Of a stretch of 64,000 bases of DNA, positions 56,246 through 64,000 are shown piece after piece (position 1 is the stretch's first letter; each line of letters opens with the position of its first letter). Origin of the DNA: Salinispora fenicalii (GTDB lineage Bacteria > Actinomycetota > Actinomycetes > Mycobacteriales > Micromonosporaceae). A program made the translations under genes and the position numbers. Under the pieces are notes generated by a model, which saw only the letters and a list, made by a program, of their open reading frames with translations, made no database searches and was not told where the DNA came from. Location: contig NZ_AZWQ01000017.1 in NCBI RefSeq assembly GCF_000514815.1, positions 177,256 through 241,255 on the forward strand, in the 5' to 3' direction.

Positions 56246-56427
56246 CGCCGCCCCCCGTTCGCCCGCCAGGACTGGGCGGGGGTCAGCCAACCGACCCGAC
56301 CGGGCCGGGGGTACGCCTCGGTCGGTGCCGTCATCCAGGCCGGCTGGGGTGCGGCCGGAACCCGCCGCGATAGCTCCGCCGGGGTGTCTTCCCGACGACG
56401 CCGACAACGGAACCAACGTACTCGCAT
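56242..56427 (-). CDS. 61-residue basic protein, first gene of the divergent operon
   Basis: ATG 56427 has a strong GAGGAGG site. MRVRWFRCRRRREDTPAELS, then a Pro-rich middle and a WLTPAQSWRANGGRR end. The very basic opening recalls the first gene of the equivalent operon at 14.1 kb (MRVFFRRAGRLRRSV). No domain recognised. Coupled to the CxxC protein. Confidence 0.65.
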   Translation of the reverse strand: MRVRWFRCRRRREDTPAELSRRVPAAPQPAWMTAPTEAYPRPGRVGWLTPAQSWRANGGRR

Positions 56428-56617
56428 GACCGCCTCCTCGGTGAGTGGAAGGGCCGCCCCACCACCCCCGGCGGGGGCGGCCCGACAGTGCCTCCGGCGG
56501 GTTGGGGTCCACACCGGCCACACCGTCCTGCCATCACCCTCCAATCCGAAGCTGGACAATCACACAGCGTTGCCTTTAGTTTTTGGGACAGTCCCTTCGT
56601 TCCAGGTAGGAGCAGGC

Positions 56618-57382
56618 ATGAACCATGCGTTTGTTGCAGCGCTCGCCGAGGCAGGGCACACCGCCGAAAGCCTCGCGGGTCAGGTCGGCGTCCATCCGAA
56701 GACCGCCGCGCGGTGGGCCAACCCCGGCCACATCCCGCAGGCCCGCCACCGGGCCACCGTCGCGGAGCTGCTGGGTCGAGAGATCGACACCCTCTGGCCG
56801 GACGTGAGCCGCCGCCGGGAGCCGGTCTGGTTCCGCCCCTGGGTCAACGTCGAACGCGAGGCGATCGCGTTACGGGCCTTCCAGCTCGCCTGGGTGCCGG
56901 GGCTGCTCCAGACCGAGGCGTACGCGGAGGCGACGCTCGCCGGCGGCATCCTCACCACCGACACCGACGATCTGGTCGAGGCGCGGCTCAACCGCCAGGC
57001 GATCCTCCAGCGCGAGCAGGGGCCGCTGCTGATCGCCGTGCTGGACGCCGGGGTCCTGCGGCGGCGGGTCGGCGACAGCCGCGCCCTCATGGCCGAACAG
57101 CTCGCCCACCTGCTGGCCTGCGCCGAGTCGCCGAAGGTGCAGCTGCACGTCGTCCCGCTCGACGCCCCCAGCTACCCGGGGTTGGACGGGCCCTTCACCA
57201 TCGCCGACATGCCGGACGGGTCGCGGGTGGCCCACGTGGACAGCCCCGCGCGGGCGCAGCTGCTGGAGAAGACATCGGACATTGTTACGCTGGAGCGACG
57301 GTGGGAACTCATTCGTGGGGAGGCCCTCCCCCGTGGGCGTTCCCTGGATCTCCTGAGAGAAGCGGCAGCAGCATGGACCTGA
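56618..57382 (+). CDS. WhiJ-like XRE-family regulator with DUF5753 domain, second locus
   Basis: Product of 254 residues from ATG 56618, TAGGAG upstream. A short helix-turn-helix (ESLAGQVGVHPKTAARWANP) then DUF5753 with FQLAWVPGLLQTEAYAEATL, the family mark, and a C-terminal helix (GRSLDLLREAAAAW). The N-terminal domain differs from the 14.4-kb regulator (no SRIENAQ), placing it in another subgroup. Overlaps its DUF397 partner by 10 nt. Confidence 0.92.
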   Translation: MNHAFVAALAEAGHTAESLAGQVGVHPKTAARWANPGHIPQARHRATVAELLGREIDTLWPDVSRRREPVWFRPWVNVEREAIALRAFQLAWVPGLLQTEAYAEATLAGGILTTDTDDLVEARLNRQAILQREQGPLLIAVLDAGVLRRRVGDSRALMAEQLAHLLACAESPKVQLHVVPLDAPSYPGLDGPFTIADMPDGSRVAHVDSPARAQLLEKTSDIVTLERRWELIRGEALPRGRSLDLLREAAAAWT

Positions 57383-57561
57383 CCGGTGCCCGGTGGCGCA
57401 AGAGCACGAAGAGCGGCGGTAACGGCGGCGACTGCGTAGAGGTGGCCGACAATCTCCCCGGCGTCGTCGGCGTCCGCGACAGCAAGGACCCGCACGGGCC
57501 GACGCTGGCCTTCGGGCCGGCGGCGTGGCAGGCCTTCGTCGGCTTCACCCGGCGGCGCTGA
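57373..57561 (+). CDS. DUF397 protein, second locus
   Basis: Product of 62 residues from ATG 57373, overlapping the regulator's end. MDLTGARWRKSTKSGGNGGD, CVEVADNLPGVVGVRDSKDP, and the GPAAWQAFV ending form a complete DUF397 domain. Probable partner of the XRE protein just upstream. Confidence 0.93.
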   Translation: MDLTGARWRKSTKSGGNGGDCVEVADNLPGVVGVRDSKDPHGPTLAFGPAAWQAFVGFTRRR

Positions 57562-57716
57562 CCCGCCCTGGTCAGCCGCCACTCGGCCCTGACCCGCCTC
57601 GCCGGCAGCCATCCGGCGCTGACCTGCCCCTTGCCGGCCCGGACCTGCCCCTGTGCCGGCGCGATCGGTCCGCGACCGGGCCACCACCGTGATTCATCCC
57701 GCACACCACCTCACTG

Positions 57717-57735
57717 TGAGGTTAGCCTGTGCTAA
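57717..57735. promoter_or_regulatory. Iron box (IdeR/DmdR-type operator)
   Basis: TGAGGTTAGCCTGTGCTAA matches the consensus TTAGGTTAGGCTAACCTAA at 14 of 19 positions, counted by eye. It lies 49 bp before the iron-binding-protein start. With iron, IdeR/DmdR would repress the importer. Confidence 0.75.
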
Positions 57736-57783
57736 CTTCTCCGGGTTAGTCTCCGCTGACGTGTCGTGTGAATGAGGTTCGTC

Positions 57784-58839
57784 GTGTCTGCACTCTTCCG
57801 CCGGTCCGCTGCGACGATCGTCGTGACCGGACTACTCTCCGTTGGCCTGGTCGCCTGCGGGTCCGGTGCGGATGACACCGACCCCGGCGAGCCCAACGAC
57901 AAGATCATCACTGTTTACAGCGGGCGGAACGAGAAGCTCGTCAAGCCGCTGCTGGAGAAGTTCACCGAGCAGACCGGCATCGAGATCCGGCCCCGATACG
58001 CCACCACCGCCCAGTTGGCGGCGCAGCTCGTCGAGGAGGGCGACCGGTCCCCGGCCGACATCTTCTTTGCCCAGGACGCCGGCGCCCTCGGCACCGTGGC
58101 CAAACAGGACATGTTCGCCACGCTTCCGGAGACCAGCACCGACCAGGTCACCGAGACCTACCGGGCGCGCAGCGGCCAGTGGGTCGGAATCAGCGCCCGC
58201 TCCCGGGTACTGGTCTACAACGCCGACCTGGTCCCCGCCGACCAACTCCCGACATCCGTCTTCGACCTGACCGGCCCGGCGTGGAAGGGCAAGGTCGCGC
58301 TCGCTCCGACCAACGCCTCCTTCCAGGCGTTCGTCACCGCGATCCGGGTACAGCACAGCGACCAGCGGGCGCAGGAATTCCTGTCCGGCCTCAAGGCCAA
58401 CGAGGCGCAGATCCTCGACAACAACATCCGGATCGTTGAGGCCGTCGACGCCGGCGAGGTCCCCATGGGACTGGTCAATCACTACTACCTCGGCGCGATC
58501 GCCGAGGAGCAGGGCAGCACGCCCGAGGAGTTGAAGGCCAAGCTGCACTTCTTCCCCGACGGTGACACCGGCGCCCTGGTGAACATCGCCGGGGTCGGGG
58601 TGCTCAACCGGGCCGCCGAGGACGCCGACGCCCAGGCGTTCGTCGACTTCCTGCTCGGCGCGGAGGCCCAGCGGTACTTCGCCGAGGAGACCTTCGAGTA
58701 CCCGGTGGTGACGGGCGTGGCCGGTCCGACGTACGTGCCGCCACTGGCCGACCTGAAGGTGCCCGCCATCGACCTCAACGACCTGGACACCCTCGAGGCC
58801 ACCGTCGCCATGATCACCGACTCAGGGCTGGTGCCCTGA
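57784..58839 (+). CDS. Fe(3+) ABC transporter substrate-binding lipoprotein
   Basis: Product of 351 residues. GTG 57784 (GAGG 6 nt upstream) is preferred over ATG 57772. Lipobox LVAC with C25. FbpA/FutA-type periplasmic fold: ITVYSGRNEKLVKPLLEKFT at the start and IFFAQDAGALG. The tandem tyrosines Y234 and Y235 in NHYYLG are the usual Fe(3+) ligands. Delivers ferric iron to the permease encoded next. Iron box upstream. Confidence 0.93.
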   Translation: MSALFRRSAATIVVTGLLSVGLVACGSGADDTDPGEPNDKIITVYSGRNEKLVKPLLEKFTEQTGIEIRPRYATTAQLAAQLVEEGDRSPADIFFAQDAGALGTVAKQDMFATLPETSTDQVTETYRARSGQWVGISARSRVLVYNADLVPADQLPTSVFDLTGPAWKGKVALAPTNASFQAFVTAIRVQHSDQRAQEFLSGLKANEAQILDNNIRIVEAVDAGEVPMGLVNHYYLGAIAEEQGSTPEELKAKLHFFPDGDTGALVNIAGVGVLNRAAEDADAQAFVDFLLGAEAQRYFAEETFEYPVVTGVAGPTYVPPLADLKVPAIDLNDLDTLEATVAMITDSGLVP

Positions 58840-58928
58840 GCACTCCGACAACCACGGCGGGGTCGGTCACCAGCAGGCCGACCCGCTTCGCCGTACCCAA
58901 CCGGGTACGACGGCTGGCGCCCCGACCG

Positions 58929-60440
58929 GTGCTGTTGGCGGCATCGACCGCGGCGGTGGTCGTAGCCCTGCTGCCCCTGACCTACCTCGCGCTGCGCACC
59001 GCGGAGGCCGGCTGGGACCGAGTCGTCGACGAGTTGTGGACCGAGCGGGTCGCGCTGCTCGCCCTGCGCAGCCTCGCCCTCGCCGCGGTGGTCACCGCCG
59101 CCTGCGTCCTGCTCGGTGTCGGCACCGCCTTCCTGGTCACCCGGACCGAGCTGCCCGGCCGGCGGTTCTTCGCGGTGCTGGCGGCGCTGCCGCTGGCCGT
59201 CCCCACGTACATCGCGGCCTTCGCCTGGCTCTCCGAGATACGCGGGCTGGCGGGCTTCTGGCCGGCGGCGCTGGTGCTGACGCTCTGCTCCTACCCGTAC
59301 GTCTTCCTGCCGGTCGCGGCGGCACTGCGCGGCGCGGACCCGGCCCAGGAGGAGGTGTCCCGGTCACTGGGGCGCAGCGGATGGCAGACATTCACCGCGG
59401 TGACCCTACGCCAGATCCGTCCCGCCACGGCCGCGGGCGGGCTGCTGGTCGCCCTCTACGTGCTCTCCGACTTCGGAGCCGTCTCGATCCTGCGCACCGA
59501 CACCTTCACCCGGGCCATCTTCGTCGCGTTCGACCTGGGGTTCGACCGCACCGGTGCGTTGGTGCTCGCCAGCGTGCTGGTGGCGCTGACCGTGCTGCTG
59601 CTCACCGCCGAGACCACCACCCGGCGGCGGGGCGCCCGCTACGCACGACTCGGTGGCATCCGCCGCCCGCCGGCCCGGCTGCGGCTCGGCGCCGCCCGCT
59701 GGCCGGCGTTCGCCGCGCTGCTCGGCGTAGCGGCACTCGCCCTCGGGGTGCCCGCGCTGAGCCTGGCCCGACGGCTCGCCGACGGTGTGTCCCGCCCCGG
59801 TGCCCTGGCCGAGGTGGCCGTCGCCGCCGGCAACTCGCTGACCGTCTCGTTGAGCGGCGCCGCGCTGACCATGCTGCTGGCGCTGCCGTTGGGGCTGCTC
59901 GTCGCCCGCGCGCCCAACGCGCTGACCACAGTGCTGGACCGGCTCGTGTACCTCGCCCACGCGCTGCCCGGGGTCGTGATCGGGCTGTCGCTGATCTTCT
60001 TCGGTATCACCGTGGCGTACCCGCTCTACCAGACCCGCTGGCTGCTGGCGCTGGCGTACGCGACCCTATTCCTCCCCCTCGCGGTCGGCGCGGTTGCCGG
60101 CGCCGCCACCCAGTCCCCACCGGGGCTGGAGGAGGTGGCCCGATCGCTGGGCCGGGGCCCACTGACCGTGCTGCGTACGGTGACCCTGCCGCTGGTCCTG
60201 CCCGGCATCGGTGCGGGCGCGGCGCTGGTCTTCCTGACCGGCATGAAGGAGCTTCCCGCCACCCTGCTGCTGCGGCCGACGGGGACAGACACCCTCGCCA
60301 CCGAGCTGTGGACGGCCACGTCGGTCGGCGCGTACGCTGCCGCCGCCCCGTACGCGGCACTACTGGTGGCGATCTCGGCGCTGCCCACCTGGCTGCTGGT
60401 CTCCCGCAGCGGCCTGCTCGACAAGGAGGACCGGGGATGA
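58929..60440 (+). CDS. Fe(3+) ABC transporter permease (fused double domain)
   Basis: 503 residues from GTG 58929 with about 12 membrane helices and two copies of the inner-membrane EAA motif region (EEVSRSLGRSGWQTFTAVTL and EEVARSLGRGPLTVLRTVTL). This is the FbpB type, in which both permease halves are fused. The N terminus may be longer: the frame is open back to CTG 58836, which would overlap the binding-protein stop as CTGA and supply a basic cytoplasmic segment (RVRRLAPRP). Coupled to the ATPase gene by ATGA. Confidence 0.9.
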   Translation: MLLAASTAAVVVALLPLTYLALRTAEAGWDRVVDELWTERVALLALRSLALAAVVTAACVLLGVGTAFLVTRTELPGRRFFAVLAALPLAVPTYIAAFAWLSEIRGLAGFWPAALVLTLCSYPYVFLPVAAALRGADPAQEEVSRSLGRSGWQTFTAVTLRQIRPATAAGGLLVALYVLSDFGAVSILRTDTFTRAIFVAFDLGFDRTGALVLASVLVALTVLLLTAETTTRRRGARYARLGGIRRPPARLRLGAARWPAFAALLGVAALALGVPALSLARRLADGVSRPGALAEVAVAAGNSLTVSLSGAALTMLLALPLGLLVARAPNALTTVLDRLVYLAHALPGVVIGLSLIFFGITVAYPLYQTRWLLALAYATLFLPLAVGAVAGAATQSPPGLEEVARSLGRGPLTVLRTVTLPLVLPGIGAGAALVFLTGMKELPATLLLRPTGTDTLATELWTATSVGAYAAAAPYAALLVAISALPTWLLVSRSGLLDKEDRG

Positions 60441-61492
60441 GTGAGGTCGCGCTGACCGGAGTGGTCCGGCGGTACGGCGCGGTCACCGCGCTCGCCGGTG
60501 TCGACCTCACGGTGCCGTCCGGGCTACTCACCGCCGTGCTGGGGCCCTCCGGCTGCGGCAAGACGACATTGCTGCGCTGCCTCGCGGGGTTCGAACGCCT
60601 CGACGACGGCGAGATCCACATCGATGGTGTCCCGATCGCCGGGTCCGGCCGGCACCTGCCCGCCCACCGCCGCCGCATTGCCGTGGTGCCCCAGGAAGGC
60701 GCGCTCTTTCCGCACCTCAGCGTCGCCGACAACGTCGGGTACGGCTTGGGTCGCGCCGCCCGCCGCGGCGACCGGATCGAGGAGGTGCTGACCCTGGTGG
60801 GCCTTGCCGGACTCGGCCACCGGATGCCACACCAGCTCTCCGGCGGCCAGCAGCAGCGGGTCGCGGTGGCCCGGGCGCTCGCGCCCCGCCCATCGGTGGT
60901 GCTGTTGGACGAACCGTTCAGTGCCCTCGATGCCGGGCTCCGGGCCGGACTGCGTCACGACGTCCGGGAGGCCTTACGCGCCGACGGAGCGACCGGCGTG
61001 TTGGTCACCCACGATCAGGGCGAGGCGCTGTCCGTGGCCGACCGAGTGGTGGTGCTACGCGCTGGTCGGGTGGTACAGGCCGGGACGCCGACCGCCGTCT
61101 ACCGGGAGCCGGCCGACGAGTGGGTGGCCGGTTTCGTCGGCGACGCGGTGTTGCTGCCTGCGGTCGTCCTGGACGGCGGCACCGCACGCACCTGTCTTGG
61201 GGACGTGCCGGTCGCCGACAGCGCCCCGGCCGGCCCGGTGACCATCCTCGTCCGGCCGGAGCAGGTCCGCCTGGGTACCGGCCCGGGGACGGTCGCCGCC
61301 ACCGTACTGCGGCACGATTTCCACGGGCATGACGCGCTGGTCGGCCTCCGGCTGGCCGACGGCACCCGGGTCACCGCCCGGATCCTCGACGGCGGTCCGA
61401 CGGTCCCGGTCGGTGCCGAGGTCGGAGTCACCGTCGAGGGCACCGCCCGGGTCTTCCCCACCACCGCCACCTCCACTCTGATCAGCGTGTAG
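60437..61492 (+). CDS. Fe(3+) ABC transporter ATP-binding protein
   Basis: Product of 351 residues from ATG 60437 with AAGGAGG upstream. Walker A GPSGCGKTT (36-44), Q loop in VVPQEGALFPHL, signature LSGGQ (134-138), Walker B VVLLDEPFSALD, H loop VTHDQGEALS. A C-terminal TOBE-like regulatory region of about 100 residues follows (ILVRPEQVRLG, GHDALVGLRLADG). Energises the importer. Confidence 0.95.
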   Translation: MSEVALTGVVRRYGAVTALAGVDLTVPSGLLTAVLGPSGCGKTTLLRCLAGFERLDDGEIHIDGVPIAGSGRHLPAHRRRIAVVPQEGALFPHLSVADNVGYGLGRAARRGDRIEEVLTLVGLAGLGHRMPHQLSGGQQQRVAVARALAPRPSVVLLDEPFSALDAGLRAGLRHDVREALRADGATGVLVTHDQGEALSVADRVVVLRAGRVVQAGTPTAVYREPADEWVAGFVGDAVLLPAVVLDGGTARTCLGDVPVADSAPAGPVTILVRPEQVRLGTGPGTVAATVLRHDFHGHDALVGLRLADGTRVTARILDGGPTVPVGAEVGVTVEGTARVFPTTATSTLISV

Positions 61493-61605
61493 GCGCAGCG
61501 GCCCCAGCGACGCCGTGGCGGCGCAGGCCCCGCTCGGCTGACACCTGCGGCCGATGTCCGGCGGGTGGCGCCCACGACGACGGCGGTGGCGGGCAGGATA
61601 GCGAC

Positions 61606-63090
61606 GTGGACCCAGATGACATGCTCTTCTCCCCCGCCGGCGTGGCGGCGCTGCGCAACGCCCTCACCCGGGCAAACTTCACCTCGAACGGGATCGCCGG
61701 CCGGCTGGGGTCGCAGGCGACCGGCGGCATGGCCCGCAACGACTTCCGGGCCGCGCTGCGCGCCACCGAGGACCGCGATCCCCTCGCCACCCTGATCCGA
61801 CTCTTCGTCTGCGAACAGACCGAGCCGTACGAGGCGGTCGCCACCGCGCTCGCGCCGCTGCCGATCAAGGAAGCGCTCGCCGGTGGCCTGGTCGAGCGGC
61901 ACGGCGACGGCCTGCGGATGGGCCTCGACCTGGAGCCGTACGGGGACAACTGGTGGGTGCTCGCCGACGCGCCCGCCAGCACCCATCCCGGCCGAGCGTT
62001 GCAGGCCGAGCATGTGCTCGGCATCGGCGGCGCCACCCAGACCCTGATCGGGGCGACCGTCCGGCAGCCGGTCGAGACCGCGCTCGACCTGGGCACCGGT
62101 TCCGGCGTCCAGGCCCTGCACCTCTCCACCCACGCCCGGCGGGTCACCGCCACCGACCTCTCCGAGCGGGCGTTGCGCTTCGCCGCGACCACCGCCGCCC
62201 TCAACGGGCAGGACTGGGAACTGCTCCGCGGCGACCTGACCGCCCCGGTCGCCGGGCGTCGCTTCGATCTGGTGGTCAGCAACCCGCCGTTCGTCGTCGG
62301 GCCGGGCACCACCACCCACGTCTACCGCGACTCCGGACGGGTAGGCGACGCGATCGGTGCCGAGTTGGCCGCCGCCGCCCCGAGCCTGCTCACCGAGGGC
62401 GGCACCATGCAGTACCTCGCGAACTGGGTGCACGTCGCCGGCGAGGACTGGGCCGAGCGGGTCGCCGGCTGGTTCGCCGGCAGTGGGCTGGACGCCTGGG
62501 TGATCCAACGGGAGGTCGCCGACCCGATGGCGTACGTCAACCTGTGGCTCTCCGATGTCGGTGAGACGGCCAGCCCGGAGCGGATGGCCGAGTGGCTGGA
62601 CTGGTTCGACGCGCACAAGGTCGAGGCGATCGGCTTCGGCATCGTCTCGCTGCGCCGCTCCGGCCACGACGACCCCGTCGTCCGGGTGGAGGAGCTACGC
62701 CAGCTGGTCGAGGCGCCGCTCGGCGACCGCGTGACCGAGTGGTTCGACCGCCAGGAGTGGCTCCGGGTTCGCGATGCCGATGAGCTGCTCGGGGCACGGT
62801 ACCGGGCCGCCGACGACCTCCAGCTGCGGCAGGAGGCCACCATGAGCGACGAGGGGTGGTCGGTCGAACGGCAGCTCCTCGCCATGCCGCGCGGCCTGCG
62901 CTGGACCGAGGAGATCGATCCGATCGTCCTGGCCCTGGTCGGCGGGGCGGATGGGCGGTTGCCGCTGCGCGATCAGCTCGCCCTGCTCGCCACCGCGCAC
63001 GATGTGGCCCCGGGCGAGCTGGCGGAGGCGGCCGGCCCGATCGTGGCCCACCTGGTCGAGCGCGGTTTCGTCGAGCCGGTGGTGGAGTGA
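61606..63090 (+). CDS. Class I methyltransferase with PrmC-like core (DUF7059/DUF7782 type)
   Basis: Product of 494 residues from GTG 61606. An N-terminal winged-helix-like part (about 1-140: [40 protein letters not shown]) precedes the SAM domain: motif [18 protein letters not shown], motif [16 protein letters not shown] is the catalytic tetrapeptide of amide or adenine N-methyltransferases. The C-terminal 150 residues have no motif I know. The substrate could be a protein glutamine or a nucleic acid; I cannot say which. Confidence 0.85.
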   Translation: MDPDDMLFSPAGVAALRNALTRANFTSNGIAGRLGSQATGGMARNDFRAALRATEDRDPLATLIRLFVCEQTEPYEAVATALAPLPIKEALAGGLVERHGDGLRMGLDLEPYGDNWWVLADAPASTHPGRALQAEHVLGIGGATQTLIGATVRQPVETALDLGTGSGVQALHLSTHARRVTATDLSERALRFAATTAALNGQDWELLRGDLTAPVAGRRFDLVVSNPPFVVGPGTTTHVYRDSGRVGDAIGAELAAAAPSLLTEGGTMQYLANWVHVAGEDWAERVAGWFAGSGLDAWVIQREVADPMAYVNLWLSDVGETASPERMAEWLDWFDAHKVEAIGFGIVSLRRSGHDDPVVRVEELRQLVEAPLGDRVTEWFDRQEWLRVRDADELLGARYRAADDLQLRQEATMSDEGWSVERQLLAMPRGLRWTEEIDPIVLALVGGADGRLPLRDQLALLATAHDVAPGELAEAAGPIVAHLVERGFVEPVVE

Positions 63091-63150
63091 TACGGGCGAT
63101 GGTCGGAGTGATGCGGTCGGCGGTCGCGGTGATACGGGCGGTGGTGGACT
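63089..63150 (+). repeat. Tandem 20-21-bp repeats running into the dtd start
   Basis: Three imperfect units (63089, 63110, 63131) of the form GATRCGGKCGRYGGTC, followed by GATGCGGGCGGTGGTG, which is the dtd start itself. The start codon region seems to have been copied upstream three times. Confidence 0.75.
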
Positions 63151-63151
63151 G

Positions 63152-63574
63152 ATGCGGGCGGTGGTGCAGACCGTTAGCCGAGCCCAGGTCACGGTCGACG
63201 ACGTGGTGGTGGGGGCGATCAACGACGGCCTGCTGGTGCTGCTAGGAGTGACCCACTCCGACACGACGCAGACCGCCCGAACCCTCGCCCGCAAGGTGCA
63301 CGAGCTGCGGATCCTTGACGGGGAACGGTCGGCCGCCGACCTCGGTGCCCCGATCCTGGTGGTCAGCCAGTTCACCCTCTACGGGGACGCCCGCAAGGGC
63401 CGCCGCCCGAGTTGGACCGCCGCCGCCCCGGCGGAGGTGGCCGAACCCCTGGTCACCGCGGTCGTGGAGGAGCTTCGTGCCCGCGGGGCCAAGGTGGAGA
63501 CTGGGCGGTTCCGGGCCCAGATGCTGGTGGAGAGCGTGAACGTCGGCCCGCGCACCATCCTGCTCGACCTCTGA
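63152..63574 (+). CDS. dtd: D-aminoacyl-tRNA deacylase
   Basis: Product of 140 residues from ATG 63152. SQFTLYGD carries the central catalytic-region motif, and the C-terminal [11 protein letters not shown] carries the Gly-Pro motif that excludes L-aminoacyl-tRNA. Removes D-amino acids (and glycine from mischarged tRNA(Ala)) from tRNA. Size normal for the family. It follows the methyltransferase gene and is probably cotranscribed. Confidence 0.95.
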   Translation: MRAVVQTVSRAQVTVDDVVVGAINDGLLVLLGVTHSDTTQTARTLARKVHELRILDGERSAADLGAPILVVSQFTLYGDARKGRRPSWTAAAPAEVAEPLVTAVVEELRARGAKVETGRFRAQMLVESVNVGPRTILLDL

Positions 63575-63653
63575 TCGCGGCGACGACCGACGGCACCAAG
63601 GTCGCCACCCCACAGCGGCCACACCAAGAGGGTAACCAACCAATCACGGAGTG

Positions 63654-63682
63654 TTTACCTTTCGGGGTGCGGTAGGTAGAAC
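63654..63682 (+). promoter_or_regulatory. Promoter of the secreted protease gene
   Basis: -35 TTTACC (63654-63659), 17-bp spacer, -10 TAGAAC (63677-63682). The transcript would start about 63689-63690, at the second ATG of the gene, so it is predicted to be leaderless. Confidence 0.55.
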
Positions 63683-63689
63683 TATGTCT

Positions 63690-64000
63690 ATGTCTTCTCA
63701 TCCAAGCCCCTTCGCTGCTGGCGGGTCACGGCGGCGGCTGATCGCCGCCGTCGTGGCCGCCGGGATGGTCGCTGCGTCTGTCGCCGCGATCGACCCAGCC
63801 GCCGCGACCGCCGGCCTGTCCCCGACAACCGCACCCCTCGCCACACCCGCCGCCACTCCGGAGGCACACACGGTCACCCTGGTCACCGGTGACGTCGTCA
63901 CCGTCCGGACCCTCGCCGACGGCAAAACCCTCACCGAGGTCGACCAGCCCGACGACGCCACCGGCGGCTTCAGCGTCCAACAACAGGGCGACGACCTCTA
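63690..64000 (+). CDS. Secreted S8 (subtilisin-like) protease, N-terminal part (partial)
   Basis: Runs off the right edge. ATG 63690 coincides with the predicted transcript start; ATG 63684 is the alternative. A twin-Arg-free signal peptide (GGSRRRLIAAVVAAGMVAAS, cleavage after AAATA or nearby) is followed by HTVTLVTGDVVTVRTLADGK, the typical start of the propeptide in large actinobacterial subtilases. The catalytic domain lies outside the window, so the peptidase assignment rests on this N terminus. Upstream intergenic DNA separates it from dtd by 115 bp. Confidence 0.7.
   Translation, partial: MSSHPSPFAAGGSRRRLIAAVVAAGMVAASVAAIDPAAATAGLSPTTAPLATPAATPEAHTVTLVTGDVVTVRTLADGKTLTEVDQPDDATGGFSVQQQGDDL

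Overview
The window is high-GC DNA (roughly 70 % or more) with GTG starts, ATGA and GTGA gene overlaps, and many genes without a Shine-Dalgarno sequence. The gene content is actinobacterial: XRE/DUF5753 with DUF397 pairs, DUF3093, DUF3710, DUF4193 and DUF3039 proteins, and an HrdB/SigA-type sigma factor. The family spectrum and synteny fit Micromonosporaceae, with Salinispora or Micromonospora as a reasonable guess. The genus is an inference, not something the sequence proves. I saw no rRNA, tRNA, insertion sequence or CRISPR array.

Layout. 1-8.1 kb: a Pro-rich membrane protein and a membrane-anchored trypsin-like protease, an RNase D homologue, the fatty-acid beta-oxidation pair (thiolase and hydratase/dehydrogenase) and a membrane protein of unknown role. 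8.1-28 kb is accessory DNA. It holds a MarR/GbsR-like regulator coupled to a putative C45-type Ntn hydrolase, a GNAT acetyltransferase, and a Cys-rich gene interrupted by a frameshift. A WhiJ-like XRE/DUF397 region with duplicated and decayed copies encloses a compact operon of small helical paralogues. Then come an MFS exporter, a methyltransferase, an acyltransferase with a hydrolase, a NarL-type two-component pair, a UDP-glucose dehydrogenase, and a rifampin-monooxygenase-like flavoprotein with a palindrome resembling a rifamycin-associated element upstream.

28-35.4 kb: an OmpR-type two-component pair, two convergent paralogous polytopic membrane proteins and a lipoprotein. 35.4-55.7 kb is conserved core: dxs, a 23S/tRNA uridine methyltransferase, an APC permease, two TrkA-type proteins, DUF3159, an OB-fold protein, DUF3710, dut, DUF3093, DUF4193, a LytR-C-domain protein, an inositol-monophosphatase-family enzyme, the principal sigma factor, a small zinc-finger protein, a DEAD/DEAH helicase, DUF3039, and pseudouridine breakdown (psuG plus a PfkB kinase).

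55.7-64 kb: a second XRE/DUF397 locus with its own divergent operon, an iron-box-controlled Fe(3+) ABC importer (binding protein, permease, ATPase), a class I methyltransferase, dtd, and the start of a secreted subtilisin-like protease.

The most interesting items are the operon at 16.05-17.64 kb set among WhiJ-cassette relics, the Rox-like gene with its palindrome, the leaderless operator-promoter of the hydrolase pair, the frameshifted Cys-rich gene, and a near-perfect 66-nt bidirectional terminator at 51.1 kb.
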